This document shows, piece after piece, positions 16,400 through 25,741 of a DNA stretch of 64,000 nt. The DNA lies in assembly GCF_013166595.1 (NCBI RefSeq), contig NZ_JABKKG010000011.1:1-64000 (forward strand), written 5' to 3'. Positions within the stretch are counted from its first letter, which is position 1; every line of letters starts with the position of its first letter. Made by a program: the position numbers and the translations under genes. This DNA comes from Palleniella intestinalis (GTDB lineage Bacteria; Bacteroidota; Bacteroidia; Bacteroidales; Bacteroidaceae). Below the pieces are notes generated by a model. That model was given only the letters and a program-made list of their open reading frames with translations, ran no database searches and was not told the origin of the DNA.

Positions 16400-18847
16400 T
16401 CAAAAATTGAAACGGCACGAGAAGCGTATGCCACCATGCCTTGAATTGGGCAAACGGCGATACGAGAAACGGTGGACATAATCAATGTTGAAGACGTTCA
16501 GGATGTTGTGTATACCCACCACGCCTTCCACATAAGGTGTCGACGACAGCAGACTATGTCCCTCAGGAAAAGCCATCAATACATTGTCATTCCAGTTTTC
16601 AGGTCTCTGAGGATTGTTCTTTGCAGAAAGACCTCCCCACAACATTCTCAGACTGAAATATTCCTTCCACCGCCACCGGCGTATGAAATCCACGACACCG
16701 ATAAGGTTACTGTTCATCTCCCATGTAAAAAACAACTGCACATACCTGTCGTTGATAAGTTCGGAAGGCGTGATAAGGCTGAAAGACTCCTCGTCATTGA
16801 CGTATGACATGTTCGCCTGAGGAGCAAGCAGTAGCGGATAAGGCACTTTGCTCCAAACCACACTACCTTTCAGGAAAGCACTTGCAAAACCCCAGTCGCC
16901 CATGAAAAAGCGCTTGCGTGCTTTAAGTTCTGTAATATGATAGTCGTACTGTCCGCCAAGGAATCCCTTGATGCCCCAAGTGTGCGACAGACCTACCGCC
17001 GGAGGGTCGCTGTTTATCGGCAACTGTCCGCGCAAGGCATCCTGCCTGCCATTCCTCGGGGCATACTCTATGCCGACACTCACCTCAGAAGTGCGCAGGG
17101 AGCCGTTGTTCCGGGAAACATAATCCGGACTGTAAGTGTCGTAGTCCGTCCATGGTCCTCCTTTGTACACGCCATCACCATATTCCGAAAGGTTCTTGAA
17201 CAACAGACCGCCCGTAGCGATGTCATGCTCTGTCTTCACGCCGACCCTGAACCTCATGCCGTTCTTAGCGTCACGCTCAATCTCTATCTTCCGGAAATCA
17301 TAGTACATCAGGTGGGTGTTCTTGTCCCAATGATATGATGAGAAAAGATCATCCCTGTCTGGATGCTGGCTGCGCTCACCGATATAACCGATGTCTTTCC
17401 TTGCCTCAAGACTTATGTTATAGCAAGGATAGTCATAAGGCGTATGTGTCTTGGGAATAAAGGAGTATGTCACACGCCCCTGATAGTAATTGTCATGGAA
17501 ACGGAATCCATGGGCATAGTAGCCTTCAAGGAAAAGATGCCTGCTGAAGCGCGACGTGGTGTGCCCGCCTATCCTCAGGCGCAGGTTGTCAAGGTCATTG
17601 AATGAGACAAGGCTGTTCGTAGGCCCAATATTGAAGACGCTCGGCACTCCTACCGGAATCTTGTTGTCGACAAAAGCCCTCAGTGTCCTGACAAGCCAGC
17701 GTATGCTCTTGATGTCGTCGGCATAACGCAGCATACGCTGTGCATAGGTCTCATGATGCCTCTCTTCACCTGCCACGGTGTCCGTCACCTCTGTACTACG
17801 TCCGTCATAACGTGCCCAGAAACTGTCAGGACGGTATTCTGCCTTGGCATCATATTTCTCTGTCATCCTGCCTTTCAGTTTTTTGCTGTCTATGGAGTCG
17901 GTGGAATAGTCCGAATATCTTTGTGACTTTATGTAACACAGCCTTCCTATAATGCTCTTCGCCTTCATCTCCACAAGGACATCATTCTGCATCAGTGCAC
18001 TCTTCCCGTCGGGATGTGTGCCAAACTCCTGCACGACATAAAGATTGTCTATCGAGCGTGAGCCGCCGGGCTTCGGCAGCATCAGCTTTATGTGACGCAA
18101 CCTGAACAGGCTGTCCTTCTCCATAATCATCTCACCGGAGAAACCAAGTTCGCCTTCCTTCGGCGCAAAGAACAAATGCAGGACACTGTCATTGCAACTC
18201 ACCGGCTCATAGCAATAATGGCTTGTGGCGTCACTCGACAAAGGGGACACCAGACGCTTGCCGTCAATCTTCACCAGACTGTCCATGACATTCACATCGG
18301 CATATTTCTCACCGACAAGGACGTTGACCACCGCATCCGTGTAAAGCATCTCATTGGCACCTTCCCTGCGGATGCCACGGACGTATGCCAACTTCCGTGC
18401 CGGATTTCTGCGGAGCAGCAAATCCTCAACACGCTCTTCGGTAAGTATAGGCAGTACGAATTTCCCATTGAGACCGCAATGTTCCACAAAATGCTTTATC
18501 CACTTGTTGCTCTTGAAAAAACGCTTCCGAGTGTCCAACGGATTGACATCATTGACAGCAATCTCCAGCTTTTCGTAACGTGTGACCTTCTCATAGGCAT
18601 GGCTGCGAGACATTCCCAAGCGGCATTCCATAATGGCATTTCTCATGGTCTCCTCCGTAAACATCATGGAACCCTTACCCACAGCAACCTGTACCGAATC
18701 GACCGCCGGAACCTGTCCTATCGCAATTTCCGTGGAATCGCCATGCACCTTCTGCTGAGACACATCGTGCACGGTCTTGCATCCATACGCCGAGGCTACC
18801 ACGAGGCATGACATTATTACGTATATGACTATTCCTTTTCTACACAT
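16400..18847 (-). CDS. DUF5686-like outer membrane beta-barrel protein
   Basis: A protein of about 815 residues with a signal peptide, a periplasmic N-terminal half and a C-terminal barrel ending in RFSCRFNF, the aromatic end of an outer membrane strand. The middle (LVRTLRAFVDNKIPVGVPSVFNIGP and the arrays of strands after it) resembles the DUF5686 family of Bacteroidetes barrels related to surface antigen/TamA proteins. The carboxypeptidase-like N-terminal domain often found there is missing. I use the second ATG (18847) because the promoter predicts transcription from about 18880, leaving almost no leader for the first ATG at 18874. The function of the family is not established. Confidence 0.6.
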   Translation of the reverse strand: MCRKGIVIYVIMSCLVVASAYGCKTVHDVSQQKVHGDSTEIAIGQVPAVDSVQVAVGKGSMMFTEETMRNAIMECRLGMSRSHAYEKVTRYEKLEIAVNDVNPLDTRKRFFKSNKWIKHFVEHCGLNGKFVLPILTEERVEDLLLRRNPARKLAYVRGIRREGANEMLYTDAVVNVLVGEKYADVNVMDSLVKIDGKRLVSPLSSDATSHYCYEPVSCNDSVLHLFFAPKEGELGFSGEMIMEKDSLFRLRHIKLMLPKPGGSRSIDNLYVVQEFGTHPDGKSALMQNDVLVEMKAKSIIGRLCYIKSQRYSDYSTDSIDSKKLKGRMTEKYDAKAEYRPDSFWARYDGRSTEVTDTVAGEERHHETYAQRMLRYADDIKSIRWLVRTLRAFVDNKIPVGVPSVFNIGPTNSLVSFNDLDNLRLRIGGHTTSRFSRHLFLEGYYAHGFRFHDNYYQGRVTYSFIPKTHTPYDYPCYNISLEARKDIGYIGERSQHPDRDDLFSSYHWDKNTHLMYYDFRKIEIERDAKNGMRFRVGVKTEHDIATGGLLFKNLSEYGDGVYKGGPWTDYDTYSPDYVSRNNGSLRTSEVSVGIEYAPRNGRQDALRGQLPINSDPPAVGLSHTWGIKGFLGGQYDYHITELKARKRFFMGDWGFASAFLKGSVVWSKVPYPLLLAPQANMSYVNDEESFSLITPSELINDRYVQLFFTWEMNSNLIGVVDFIRRWRWKEYFSLRMLWGGLSAKNNPQRPENWNDNVLMAFPEGHSLLSSTPYVEGVVGIHNILNVFNIDYVHRFSYRRLPNSRHGGIRFSCRFNF

Positions 18848-18885
18848 GGCGGACAATCGTTTGGTTGAAATCACCGAAACGGTTG

Positions 18886-18915
18886 TAAAGGTACAAAGAA
18901 AATCAGGAAAACCAA
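18886..18915 (-). promoter_or_regulatory. Promoter of the DUF5686-like gene
   Basis: Minus-strand TTG (18913-18915), 19 bases, TACCTTTA (18886-18893). One mismatch to the -7 consensus. Confidence 0.5.
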
Positions 18916-19084
18916 GTCACACAGCTGTTAAAAATCATTAGTACCCTGCAAATCCTTCGACTTGCGCCACATGAAAAAAGTATTGACTGTATTCAGAATC
19001 TTAGAATTAAAAAACAAGTATCTGTTGGGAATCAATGCACAAACAACTGTTTTGAACAATTCCCAACAGACACTTGGCTGCAAC

Positions 19085-19912
19085 TTATGACAGTCTTTCA
19101 ATAAGGTATGGCAATGCCTTCTCGAACTTCACTCCATACCAATGGCTCTTGTCGTCAATGGTTTGGCGTATTGTTTCCACGACATAGTCAGCAGCTATAG
19201 ATGCAGCCTCCAGCACACTCTTGCCACGCATCATGGCTCCGGCAAACGATGATGAGTATACATCGCCGGTACCGTGCATAGACACATTGATACGCTCAGT
19301 GAAATAGTACTCCACTTTCTCACCATCGTAGCAAGCCACCCCGAGCTTGCCCTCCTCAAGACAGACACCGGTAAGCACCACATTCTTCACGCCAAGCGCA
19401 TAGAGTTCCTTCAAGACATCCTCCACAAACTCCTTGGTGCAGACACCCTCAACATACGGTCTGCCCAAAAGCAGGAGTGCTTCCGTCATGTTTGGAAGAA
19501 TGACATCAGCACCCTTAATCAGCTTGCGCATCTCCATCGGGAAATCCTCATCAAAGCCTGTATAGAGCTTTCCGTTGTCTCCCATCACCGGGTCAATGAT
19601 GCGCAATGCACCGGGACGTGCCACCTCGTCCATAATCTGCATGATATAAGGTATCTGCGCCTTTGACACATATCCTGTATAGAACGCATCAAAATCAATG
19701 TTCTCTTTCTTCCACTGCGCAAGAATCGACGGCATCTCGTCTGTCAAATCACAGAACGTCCATGCCGAGAAGCCGGCTGTATGGTTAGAAAGCACCGAAC
19801 TTGGCAATATCGCTGTCTCAACACCACAGGCAGAGATGACAGGCAATGCCACTGTCAGAGAGCACTGCCCCACGCAAGAAATATCCTGAATGGTAAGTAA
19901 TCTTTTATCCAT
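19085..19912 (-). CDS. Pyridoxal/pyridoxamine kinase
   Basis: A ribokinase-fold enzyme of about 275 residues that phosphorylates pyridoxal, pyridoxamine or pyridoxine with ATP in vitamin B6 salvage. Features are QDISCVGQCSLTVALPVISACG at the start, the LSNHT/GFS region, IDPVMGDNGKLY, ILPNMTEALLLLG and the catalytic loop MHGTGDVYSSSFAGA with Asp in GTGD. The start at MDKRLL (19912) is preferred over 19963 because homologous sequence begins there. A good promoter lies 65 bases upstream. The active site is intact, unlike the related domain at 14.8 kb. Confidence 0.85.
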   Translation of the reverse strand: MDKRLLTIQDISCVGQCSLTVALPVISACGVETAILPSSVLSNHTAGFSAWTFCDLTDEMPSILAQWKKENIDFDAFYTGYVSKAQIPYIMQIMDEVARPGALRIIDPVMGDNGKLYTGFDEDFPMEMRKLIKGADVILPNMTEALLLLGRPYVEGVCTKEFVEDVLKELYALGVKNVVLTGVCLEEGKLGVACYDGEKVEYYFTERINVSMHGTGDVYSSSFAGAMMRGKSVLEAASIAADYVVETIRQTIDDKSHWYGVKFEKALPYLIERLS

Positions 19913-19976
19913 TTTCCTAAATCTATTATAATTATCACATTCTTCCGGCAAAACCAAAGTCAACCGAATTTCTATG

Positions 19977-20006
19977 CAAAGTTATTCAAATATCCCTGAC
20001 CACCAA
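19977..20006 (-). promoter_or_regulatory. Promoter of the pyridoxal kinase gene
   Basis: Minus-strand TTG (20004-20006), 19 bases, TAACTTTG (19977-19984): consensus spacing and sequence. Confidence 0.65.
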
Positions 20007-20170
20007 CAAATTTGTTCCGAAAAAGGAAAACAAAACGTACATTACAGAAAACAGCAAAATGGCAACTAATCAGGATTTTATTATTATTTGGTGCAACATC
20101 GGGTGCAACAGTGGTACAGCAAAAGGGCAAAAACAATTAGAAATAACGAAGAAAACATCGCTTTTCACAT

Positions 20171-20206
20171 AAAAAAACCGCCTAAAACGTGGTTTTAAGC
20201 GGTTTT
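20171..20206 (-). terminator. Terminator after tRNA-Arg
   Basis: On the minus strand AAAACCGC and TAAAAC-type arms fold into a 14- to 15-bp stem with one mismatch, followed by a run of seven T. It sits 13 bases past the tRNA end. Confidence 0.85.
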
Positions 20207-20219
20207 GGGCTGTATGGAG

Positions 20220-20293
20220 TGAACCGGAGGGGATTCGAACCCCTGACCCACAGCTTAGAAGGCTGTTGCTCTATCCAGCTGAGCTACCGGTCC
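20220..20293 (-). tRNA. tRNA-Arg(TCT)
   Basis: The minus strand gives a full cloverleaf of 74 bases including the discriminator A. The acceptor stem is GGACCGG with CCGGTTC (one G-U). The anticodon loop is CTTCTAA with anticodon TCT, and the T arm is AGGGGTTCGAATCCCCT. CCA is not encoded. It reads AGA arginine codons. A strong terminator follows. Confidence 0.96.
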
Positions 20294-20504
20294 AACACAT
20301 TTCACCATTCAAGATGCAAAGTTACAAAGAAAATGGTGGAAAAACGAATGTTACGAGAAAAGATTATCAATATTTAACAGTCATACAGATAGGAATAACT
20401 ATACTGCGAATAATATTCCTTGGATTAGCGCACATGAGACGGAGCTTCATCACTTGGATTGTAATTCGCTGAATGGCTTATGGAAAAGGGCAAACTTTGC
20501 GTGC

Positions 20505-20777
20505 TCACTCTACTATTACTCCTCCCCTAAGCATGTCATTGCAGAGCTCTTCGGCATCCTCACGTGCTTTGTCGTAAGGAACTTCATATTCAGAAAGCAG
20601 TATATCGGCAAGAGTGTCAACTGTGAACTCTTGCCCATCGGCAATGGAATTCCACAGTAACACCGACGATTCATTCATGGACACAAGATTACCGAAATCT
20701 ATATTCTCCTCTCCTTCTGCTATCAAGAACTGCTCGCCACACACGGAACGGAGCACAAAACCTTGTCGCTTTCTCAT
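20505..20777 (-). CDS. PqqD-like RiPP recognition protein
   Basis: A small protein of about 90 residues resembling PqqD, the winged-helix fold that binds leader peptides of ribosomally made, modified peptides. Visible features are the GFVLRSVCGEQFLIA strand, LVSMNESSVLLWNSI, the acidic helix region FTVDTLADILLSEYEV and the final VIVE. The start MRKRQG (20777) fits the family better than the upstream ATG at 20786. It ends the run of hypothetical protein, HprK-like protein, S24/S26 peptidase and PqqD. No precursor peptide was found nearby. PqqD-like proteins also occur next to HprK-like genes in polysaccharide or lasso-type loci. Confidence 0.72.
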   Translation of the reverse strand: MRKRQGFVLRSVCGEQFLIAEGEENIDFGNLVSMNESSVLLWNSIADGQEFTVDTLADILLSEYEVPYDKAREDAEELCNDMLRGGVIVE

Positions 20778-20850
20778 ATTTATCAATAATTTTACATTTC
20801 ATATTTATGCCTCCACTCCCACCGGCAATTAAGGACAGACGGGGACAAGG

Positions 20851-21309
20851 TCAATCATCCAAAGGCCTGCGCGAGTTGAAAAGCACGTCATGGAGCTTCA
20901 GCAAATAACGGCGCAATGGAAAGAGCCTTGTCCACAAAGCACTGTACACCCTCCATTTCAAGGAGTAAATGCTGTCAGGTCTCGTACGTCCTTTGCGATA
21001 GAACTCCACGGCAAGTGCCACAACATTGTCCCTATGGCAACTTTCTGTAGCACAGTTGCCGTCACCACAAAGAGTGATTGTGTCACCCTCTATCTTCACT
21101 ATACGGTGGAGAACATAATGCTTTGGGGACACTTCCGCAAGTACCGGGTCACCTGTCTTTATTGCTTTTGGAAGGATTAGCAACGCCTTGTCACGCTTGT
21201 GCACAAGGAACGGGCGCATACTGTTTCCTCTAAGCGGCAATGACACAGTATGCCCCTCTTTCAGAAGTTCCGCCACAGCAGGTATCAGTTTAGCGTTAGG
21301 CATTCTCAT
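20851..21309 (-). CDS. S24/S26-family peptidase, signal peptidase-like
   Basis: A 152-residue protein with the S24/S26 fold. The nucleophile motif is RGNSMRPFL (Ser30), and the second motif is YVLHRIVKIEGD (about 66-76), where His stands in the place of the usual Lys. A Ser-His pair is typical of the SipW/ER type of signal peptidase. CGDGN follows. There is no clear N-terminal membrane anchor, unlike ordinary signal peptidase I. Its ATG overlaps the stop of the HprK-like gene by one base (TAATG), so the two are coupled. A role in trimming a peptide in the same pathway is inferred. Confidence 0.75.
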   Translation of the reverse strand: MRMPNAKLIPAVAELLKEGHTVSLPLRGNSMRPFLVHKRDKALLILPKAIKTGDPVLAEVSPKHYVLHRIVKIEGDTITLCGDGNCATESCHRDNVVALAVEFYRKGRTRPDSIYSLKWRVYSALWTRLFPLRRYLLKLHDVLFNSRRPLDD

Positions 21310-22265
21310 TAAGTTATAGCTTTTTTACAAACGACAGCGGATTCTGGTGAAGCTGTGCAATGAAAGACATAGGCTGGGACGCATGCCACGAGTGCCGTCA
21401 CCGTGTCGCAGATATTGGCATAGACAGTATTGTCCCATTTCATTGCAGAACATGAAGGGAGAACTATCCCGAAAGCATAGATTGCACGCAAGCGTTCCAC
21501 CCTGTTTTCCTCAGCACGGCTGATTTTCGTTATAGCACCAAGCGGTGCGCTGATGTTTCGGTAGCATGGTGTCTTGCCACTCCATGGGCTGCCATAGATG
21601 ATTGCTTTCCCGTCAATGATGCGGACTATAGGATTATCATCGTTCATCAGGTCACAATCAGGAATCATCCTAAGCCAGTTGGCTACCTGCGTGCTCTTGC
21701 CTGTCCCGCTCTTAGCCGTGAACGCATACCCCACCCCTTTGTGGCGCACCAATGATGCATGAACCATCAAAGTTTGGTGAAAACTGCCGGCAAAGGCATA
21801 GGCAAACATCATCAAATTGTTCAGTCCGAACCGCCTCGCATTATATGTCCCCACAAGGTTACACCTGCACTGTGAGAAGTCGGCATTGGAAATCAGCAAG
21901 GCACAGTCATGACCGCCTATGTCACGGACGACATACTGGTATCCGCCGTCACACATCCGGTCAACAACCGTAATGCCATTACCAGTGTCAAACTCACGGA
22001 TGCGTTGGCGTTGCTCCTTTGGCAAAGGGACGAGAGCCATGTCTACAGTAAGGACCAGCAAGGGCTTTCTTTCTGCAGAAAGTCCACAATGCCCACTATG
22101 GCACAGAATTTCCACATCCTCGTTCACACGAAACGGTTCCAAAGACGGCAGAAGATGTATGCCTGTCATCTCATCCTCGTGAAGGAAGTCAATGACACAG
22201 AGATGTCCGGCTATGTCGAAAATATGTCTCAAAACATTATTCTTCGTTTGGGCGCACTCCCTCAA
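21309..22265 (-). CDS. HPr kinase-like ATP-binding protein
   Basis: A 318-residue protein with an HprK/PEP carboxykinase-like ATP site. It shows a P-loop TAKSGTGKSTQ (about 183-193), LMNDDNPIVRI with two Asp (209-210) and YGSPWSGKT (224-232). The N-terminal half has no recognised domain. It is not the sugar-regulating HPr kinase, as the HPr-binding motifs are not seen. Homologues occur beside PqqD and S24/S26 genes in Bacteroidales, and lasso-peptide kinases share this fold. It overlaps the upstream hypothetical gene by 29 bases and the peptidase gene by one. The substrate is unknown. Confidence 0.7.
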   Translation of the reverse strand: MRECAQTKNNVLRHIFDIAGHLCVIDFLHEDEMTGIHLLPSLEPFRVNEDVEILCHSGHCGLSAERKPLLVLTVDMALVPLPKEQRQRIREFDTGNGITVVDRMCDGGYQYVVRDIGGHDCALLISNADFSQCRCNLVGTYNARRFGLNNLMMFAYAFAGSFHQTLMVHASLVRHKGVGYAFTAKSGTGKSTQVANWLRMIPDCDLMNDDNPIVRIIDGKAIIYGSPWSGKTPCYRNISAPLGAITKISRAEENRVERLRAIYAFGIVLPSCSAMKWDNTVYANICDTVTALVACVPAYVFHCTASPESAVVCKKAIT

Positions 22266-22656
22266 ATGAGAACTCCGCTGCCGGGACAGTCTTCATCACC
22301 ACACCGGAATTTGCATAACGCTTGCGCAACTTTGCCAATGTCTTCTCTGCCTTGGCGCGCTTTTTCTTGAAAAAGACAGCGTTGGTACGGCGTTCGCCGG
22401 TCTTGCTCATGAAATGGCGGTTCATCTGGTCCGAATATTCCTTGAATCCTCCAAGATACACCTTCTTTTCATAATAAGCATTGCCCACCTCCTGCAAATC
22501 AGTGAAATAGACAATACTATCATTGAACGATGCAGAGACACCGAACATATAAACCGTTGCCACAGAATTAGCACTTTTGCTCCCACCCTTTTGCTTCTTG
22601 GCATGGATGCACAAGGCTACGGTGCACAGTAGTGACAGGACAATAATTTTTCTCAT
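22237..22656 (-). CDS. Hypothetical secreted protein
   Basis: I do not recognise a family. The 139 residues begin with a signal peptide (about 1-19, MRKIIVLSLLCTVALCIHA), followed by a Lys/Ser-rich linker and a basic second half (KKKRAKAEKTLAKLRKRY, about 97-114). The product is probably periplasmic. The gene overlaps the HprK-like gene by 29 bases, so it is likely the first gene of that operon. No consensus promoter was found in the 82 bases before it. Confidence 0.7.
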   Translation of the reverse strand: MRKIIVLSLLCTVALCIHAKKQKGGSKSANSVATVYMFGVSASFNDSIVYFTDLQEVGNAYYEKKVYLGGFKEYSDQMNRHFMSKTGERRTNAVFFKKKRAKAEKTLAKLRKRYANSGVVMKTVPAAEFSFEGVRPNEE

Positions 22657-22738
22657 TACCTATTATATAATAATATTTGTTTAACAGTACATGCTGCAGC
22701 AAAGCAGTCAAGCGTCTCTCCTGACGGAACAGCAGCAG

Positions 22739-23062
22739 CTACTCTGTTGCAATGGACTTTGTCTTTGAGCGCAAATGGCGGAGAGCCTTGTTGCGTATCT
22801 GCCTTGCCCTTTCGCGTGACATGCCATAGGTCTTGCCTATCTCGGCAAAAGTCATCTGAGGCGCGCCTATGCCATAGAAGGCACGGAGGACAAGCTGCTC
22901 GCGCTCGGCAAGCAGACTTATCGCATCACTCAACTCCACGTGCAGCTGTGCGCGGGCAATGGCATCGTCCGCCAATGGCTGCAGGTCTGAACCGAGAAAG
23001 TATTCCACTTTGGAAAACTCAACATTCTCTTTGTATGTAGGACTGTTCTTTATGCGTTGCAT
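22739..23062 (-). CDS. Solitary sigma-70 region 4 protein
   Basis: A 107-residue protein that contains only the C-terminal part of a sigma-70 factor. Residues about 48-100 (AEREQLVLRAFYGIG, TFAEIGKTYGMSRERARQI, RNKALRHLRS) closely follow region 4.2 of Bacteroidetes RpoD, and LADDAIARAQLHVELSDAIS matches the stretch before it. Regions 1 to 3.1, which bind the -10/-7 box and core polymerase, are absent. Region 4 normally contacts the -33/-35 box and the beta flap. It lies 83 bases after prfC, behind a hairpin. It may be a small regulator or a decayed copy; the reading frame is clean. Confidence 0.75.
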   Translation of the reverse strand: MQRIKNSPTYKENVEFSKVEYFLGSDLQPLADDAIARAQLHVELSDAISLLAEREQLVLRAFYGIGAPQMTFAEIGKTYGMSRERARQIRNKALRHLRSKTKSIATE

Positions 23063-23119
23063 AGGCTATATGTTTTTTTACAGTTACTGAATCAAAGCCT
23101 TCAAGGCTGCTGTCTGCCT

Positions 23120-23145
23120 TTCCTCCCTATGTGAATAGGAAGGAA
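23120..23145 (-). terminator. Hairpin directly after prfC
   Basis: An 11-bp stem (23120-23130 with 23135-23145, one G-U) and a 4-base loop begin right at the prfC stop codon. No T run follows, so read-through into the sigma-like gene is possible. Confidence 0.5.
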
Positions 23146-24714
23146 TCAGAACTCGGAAGTGAAATGGAACTTTATGTTTTTGAAATCCTCCTGTGCCATC
23201 TGGAGCACATAGCCGGAGTCGGCAAGGAACACATCGCGTCCTTCACGGTCCTTCGCCATGTACTGATACTTGCGTTTCTTGAAGTTTTCAAGTTCTGCCT
23301 CATCTTCGCTTTCTATCCAGCAAGCCTTGTAAAGATGGATAGGCTCCCAACGACACTTGGCATTATACTCATTCTCAAGACGATACTGGATGACCTCAAA
23401 CTGCAGTTGTCCGACGGTGCCGATAATCTTTCTGCCGTTGAACTGGTTGACAAACAGCTGTGCCACACCCTCGTCCATGAGCTGGTTGATGCCCTTTTCA
23501 AGCTGTTTCGCCTTCATAGGGTCGTCGTTTTCAATATACTTGAAGAGTTCAGGAGAGAAAGACGGGAGTCCGCGGAAATGGATTTTCTCGCCCTCGGTGA
23601 GTGTGTCGCCAATCTTGAACACACCGTTGTCCGGCAGACCTACTATGTCTCCTGCCCACGCCTCATCAATTGTGGACTTGCGCTGTGCCATGAACTGCGT
23701 CGGTGAAGAGAAGCGTATGGTCTTGCCATTGCGCACATGCAGATACGGCTGGTTACGCACGAACTTGCCGGAGCATACCTTGCAGAATGCTATACAGGAG
23801 CGGTGGTTAGGGTCGATGTTGGCAGTTATCTTAAAGATAAAGCCTGAGAACTTCGGTTCATCAGGGTTCACATCGCGCTCCTCCGCCTTTGTCGGGCGTG
23901 GCGACGGTGCTATCTTGACAAAACAGTCAAGGAGTTCCTGCACACCGAAATTGTTCAATGCCGAACCGAAGAACACAGGAGCCACCTCAGCTGCACGGTA
24001 AGTCTCGACGTCAAACTCAGGGTACACGCCGGCAACAAGCTCCAGATCGTCGCGCAACTGCTTTGCATCCTGCGCTCCGATGCACTCGTCAAGGTCGCCA
24101 CTGTTGACATCCACCGAAACTTTCTCCGTCACACGCTGCTTGTCAGGTGTGAAAAGATTCAGCTCATTCTCATATATATTATACACGCCCTTGAACTTCA
24201 CGCCCTGGTTTATAGGCCATGACAACGGACGCACACCAATCTGCAGTTCCTGCTCCAATTCGTCAAGGAGGTCAAACGGATCACGTCCCTCACGGTCCAT
24301 CTTGTTTACAAAGATGATAACCGGAGTATTGCGCATGCGGCAGACCTCCATCAGCTTGCGTGTCTGTGTCTCCACACCCTTTGCACTGTCGACAACAATG
24401 ATACATGAGTCCACAGCAGTCAGCGTGCGGAACGTGTCCTCGGCGAAATCCTGGTGACCCGGAGTGTCAAGGATGTTCACCTTATAGTCTTTATAGTCAA
24501 ACTCCATGACAGAGGTTGAAACAGAGATACCACGCTGCTTCTCTATCTCCATCCAGTCGGACGTTGCTGTTTTGCGTATCTTGTTGCTCTTGACGGCACC
24601 CGCCACCTGTATCTGTCCACCGAAGAGAAGGAACTTCTCGGTGAGCGTTGTCTTACCCGCATCCGGGTGAGAGATTATGGCAAAGGTTCTGCGTCGTTCT
24701 ATTTCAGGATTCAT
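23146..24714 (-). CDS. prfC: Peptide chain release factor 3
   Basis: This 522-residue GTPase releases RF1 and RF2 from the ribosome after termination. The GTPase motifs are [15 protein letters not shown] (G1, about 13-27), DTPGHQDF (G3) and [11 protein letters not shown] (G4). The C-terminal RF3 domain contains [10 protein letters not shown] near residue 425. Length and order match the family. It lies 93 bases after rfbD in a same-strand run. Confidence 0.95.
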   Translation of the reverse strand: MNPEIERRRTFAIISHPDAGKTTLTEKFLLFGGQIQVAGAVKSNKIRKTATSDWMEIEKQRGISVSTSVMEFDYKDYKVNILDTPGHQDFAEDTFRTLTAVDSCIIVVDSAKGVETQTRKLMEVCRMRNTPVIIFVNKMDREGRDPFDLLDELEQELQIGVRPLSWPINQGVKFKGVYNIYENELNLFTPDKQRVTEKVSVDVNSGDLDECIGAQDAKQLRDDLELVAGVYPEFDVETYRAAEVAPVFFGSALNNFGVQELLDCFVKIAPSPRPTKAEERDVNPDEPKFSGFIFKITANIDPNHRSCIAFCKVCSGKFVRNQPYLHVRNGKTIRFSSPTQFMAQRKSTIDEAWAGDIVGLPDNGVFKIGDTLTEGEKIHFRGLPSFSPELFKYIENDDPMKAKQLEKGINQLMDEGVAQLFVNQFNGRKIIGTVGQLQFEVIQYRLENEYNAKCRWEPIHLYKACWIESEDEAELENFKKRKYQYMAKDREGRDVFLADSGYVLQMAQEDFKNIKFHFTSEF

Positions 24715-24754
24715 GTATGGTAATGTTGTTTTCCGGTTTATGTCTTTTTTCCGT

Positions 24755-24794
24755 CTCCGCCGGCAAACGCGAGAAAGCGTTTCGTGTCGCGGAG
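24755..24794 (-). terminator. Nested hairpin between rfbD and prfC
   Basis: Outer arms CTCCGC and GCGGAG enclose AAACGC-GCGTTT around a 6-base loop. No T run is present; it may be a weak or processing hairpin. Confidence 0.35.
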
Positions 24795-24807
24795 CACCTT
24801 GTTTTCT

Positions 24808-25686
24808 TTATGCTTGCTTCAGGTTTTCTATACATTTCTTCAGTGAGTCCGTCCAGTACGGCACTGCAACGCCGAAAGTATCCTTAATCTTTGTCTTGTC
24901 AAGGACACTGTAAGAAGGGCGTGTCACAGGGGAAGGGAACTCGTCTGAGTGGCATGGCTGTATGTCACAATCCGTATGTCCGGCATACTCCGCTATCATC
25001 TTCGTGAAGTCAAACCAAGAGCATACTCCCTCGTTGGAATAATGATAGACACCGGAATTCCCCTCAAACTTGCGGTTTTCCACAATCTCAAAGATTGCTT
25101 TGGCAAGGTCACCGGCGTAAGTCGGTGTGCCACACTGGTCAAAAACGACCTTCAACTGTGGCTTTGTCGCAGTCAGATTGAGCATTGTCTTGCAGAAATT
25201 CTTGCCAAACTCGGAATAGAGCCATGCCGTGCGTATGATGACATGGTCACACCCTGCCGCCTGTATCTTCTGCTCCCCATGGAGCTTTGTCAGTCCGTAG
25301 ACACCTGTCGGAGTGCCTTCCCTGTCCTCACGGCAAGGAGTGTTGTACGGTTCTTTTCCAAAAACATAGTCCGTGGAGACATGCACAAGCAAGCCGTCCA
25401 CCTCCTTCATTGCCTTGGCAAGATTCTCCGGAGCAGTGGCATTGAGAGTCTCCACGATGTCGCCGGCGGTCTCTGCCGCATCGACATTAGTCCATGCGGC
25501 ACAGTTTATGACACACTTTATATCCTTTTCCTTCACGGCAGCGCGCACAGCCTCCAGGTCAGTGATGTCCAGTTTCTCATAACCCTCACAGACATCCGTG
25601 AACACATAATTATCCTTTGACTCTTTGCTGGCCAGCTGTATTGCGTTGCCAAGCTGGCCATTGGCACCTGTTACAAGTATATTCAT
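24808..25686 (-). CDS. rfbD: dTDP-4-dehydrorhamnose reductase
   Basis: A 292-residue short-chain dehydrogenase/reductase-type enzyme that makes dTDP-L-rhamnose with NADPH, the last step of the RmlABCD route for surface polysaccharides. It shows GANGQLGNAI at the N-terminus for the cofactor, the STDYVF stretch and the catalytic YGLTKLHGE (Tyr-x3-Lys). The other rml genes are not in the window. It lies in a same-strand set with the LysE, DUF4924 and prfC genes. Confidence 0.92.
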   Translation of the reverse strand: MNILVTGANGQLGNAIQLASKESKDNYVFTDVCEGYEKLDITDLEAVRAAVKEKDIKCVINCAAWTNVDAAETAGDIVETLNATAPENLAKAMKEVDGLLVHVSTDYVFGKEPYNTPCREDREGTPTGVYGLTKLHGEQKIQAAGCDHVIIRTAWLYSEFGKNFCKTMLNLTATKPQLKVVFDQCGTPTYAGDLAKAIFEIVENRKFEGNSGVYHYSNEGVCSWFDFTKMIAEYAGHTDCDIQPCHSDEFPSPVTRPSYSVLDKTKIKDTFGVAVPYWTDSLKKCIENLKQA

Positions 25687-25741
25687 AGCTTTTCTTTTTT
25701 GCTTTTCAACCTTATTTTACAATTTACGGAAGACTGCATTG

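Noticed and set aside
23357..24001. 214-residue plus-strand ORF opposite prfC
   Set aside because: It is an antisense shadow of a conserved coding sequence with no family or promoter.
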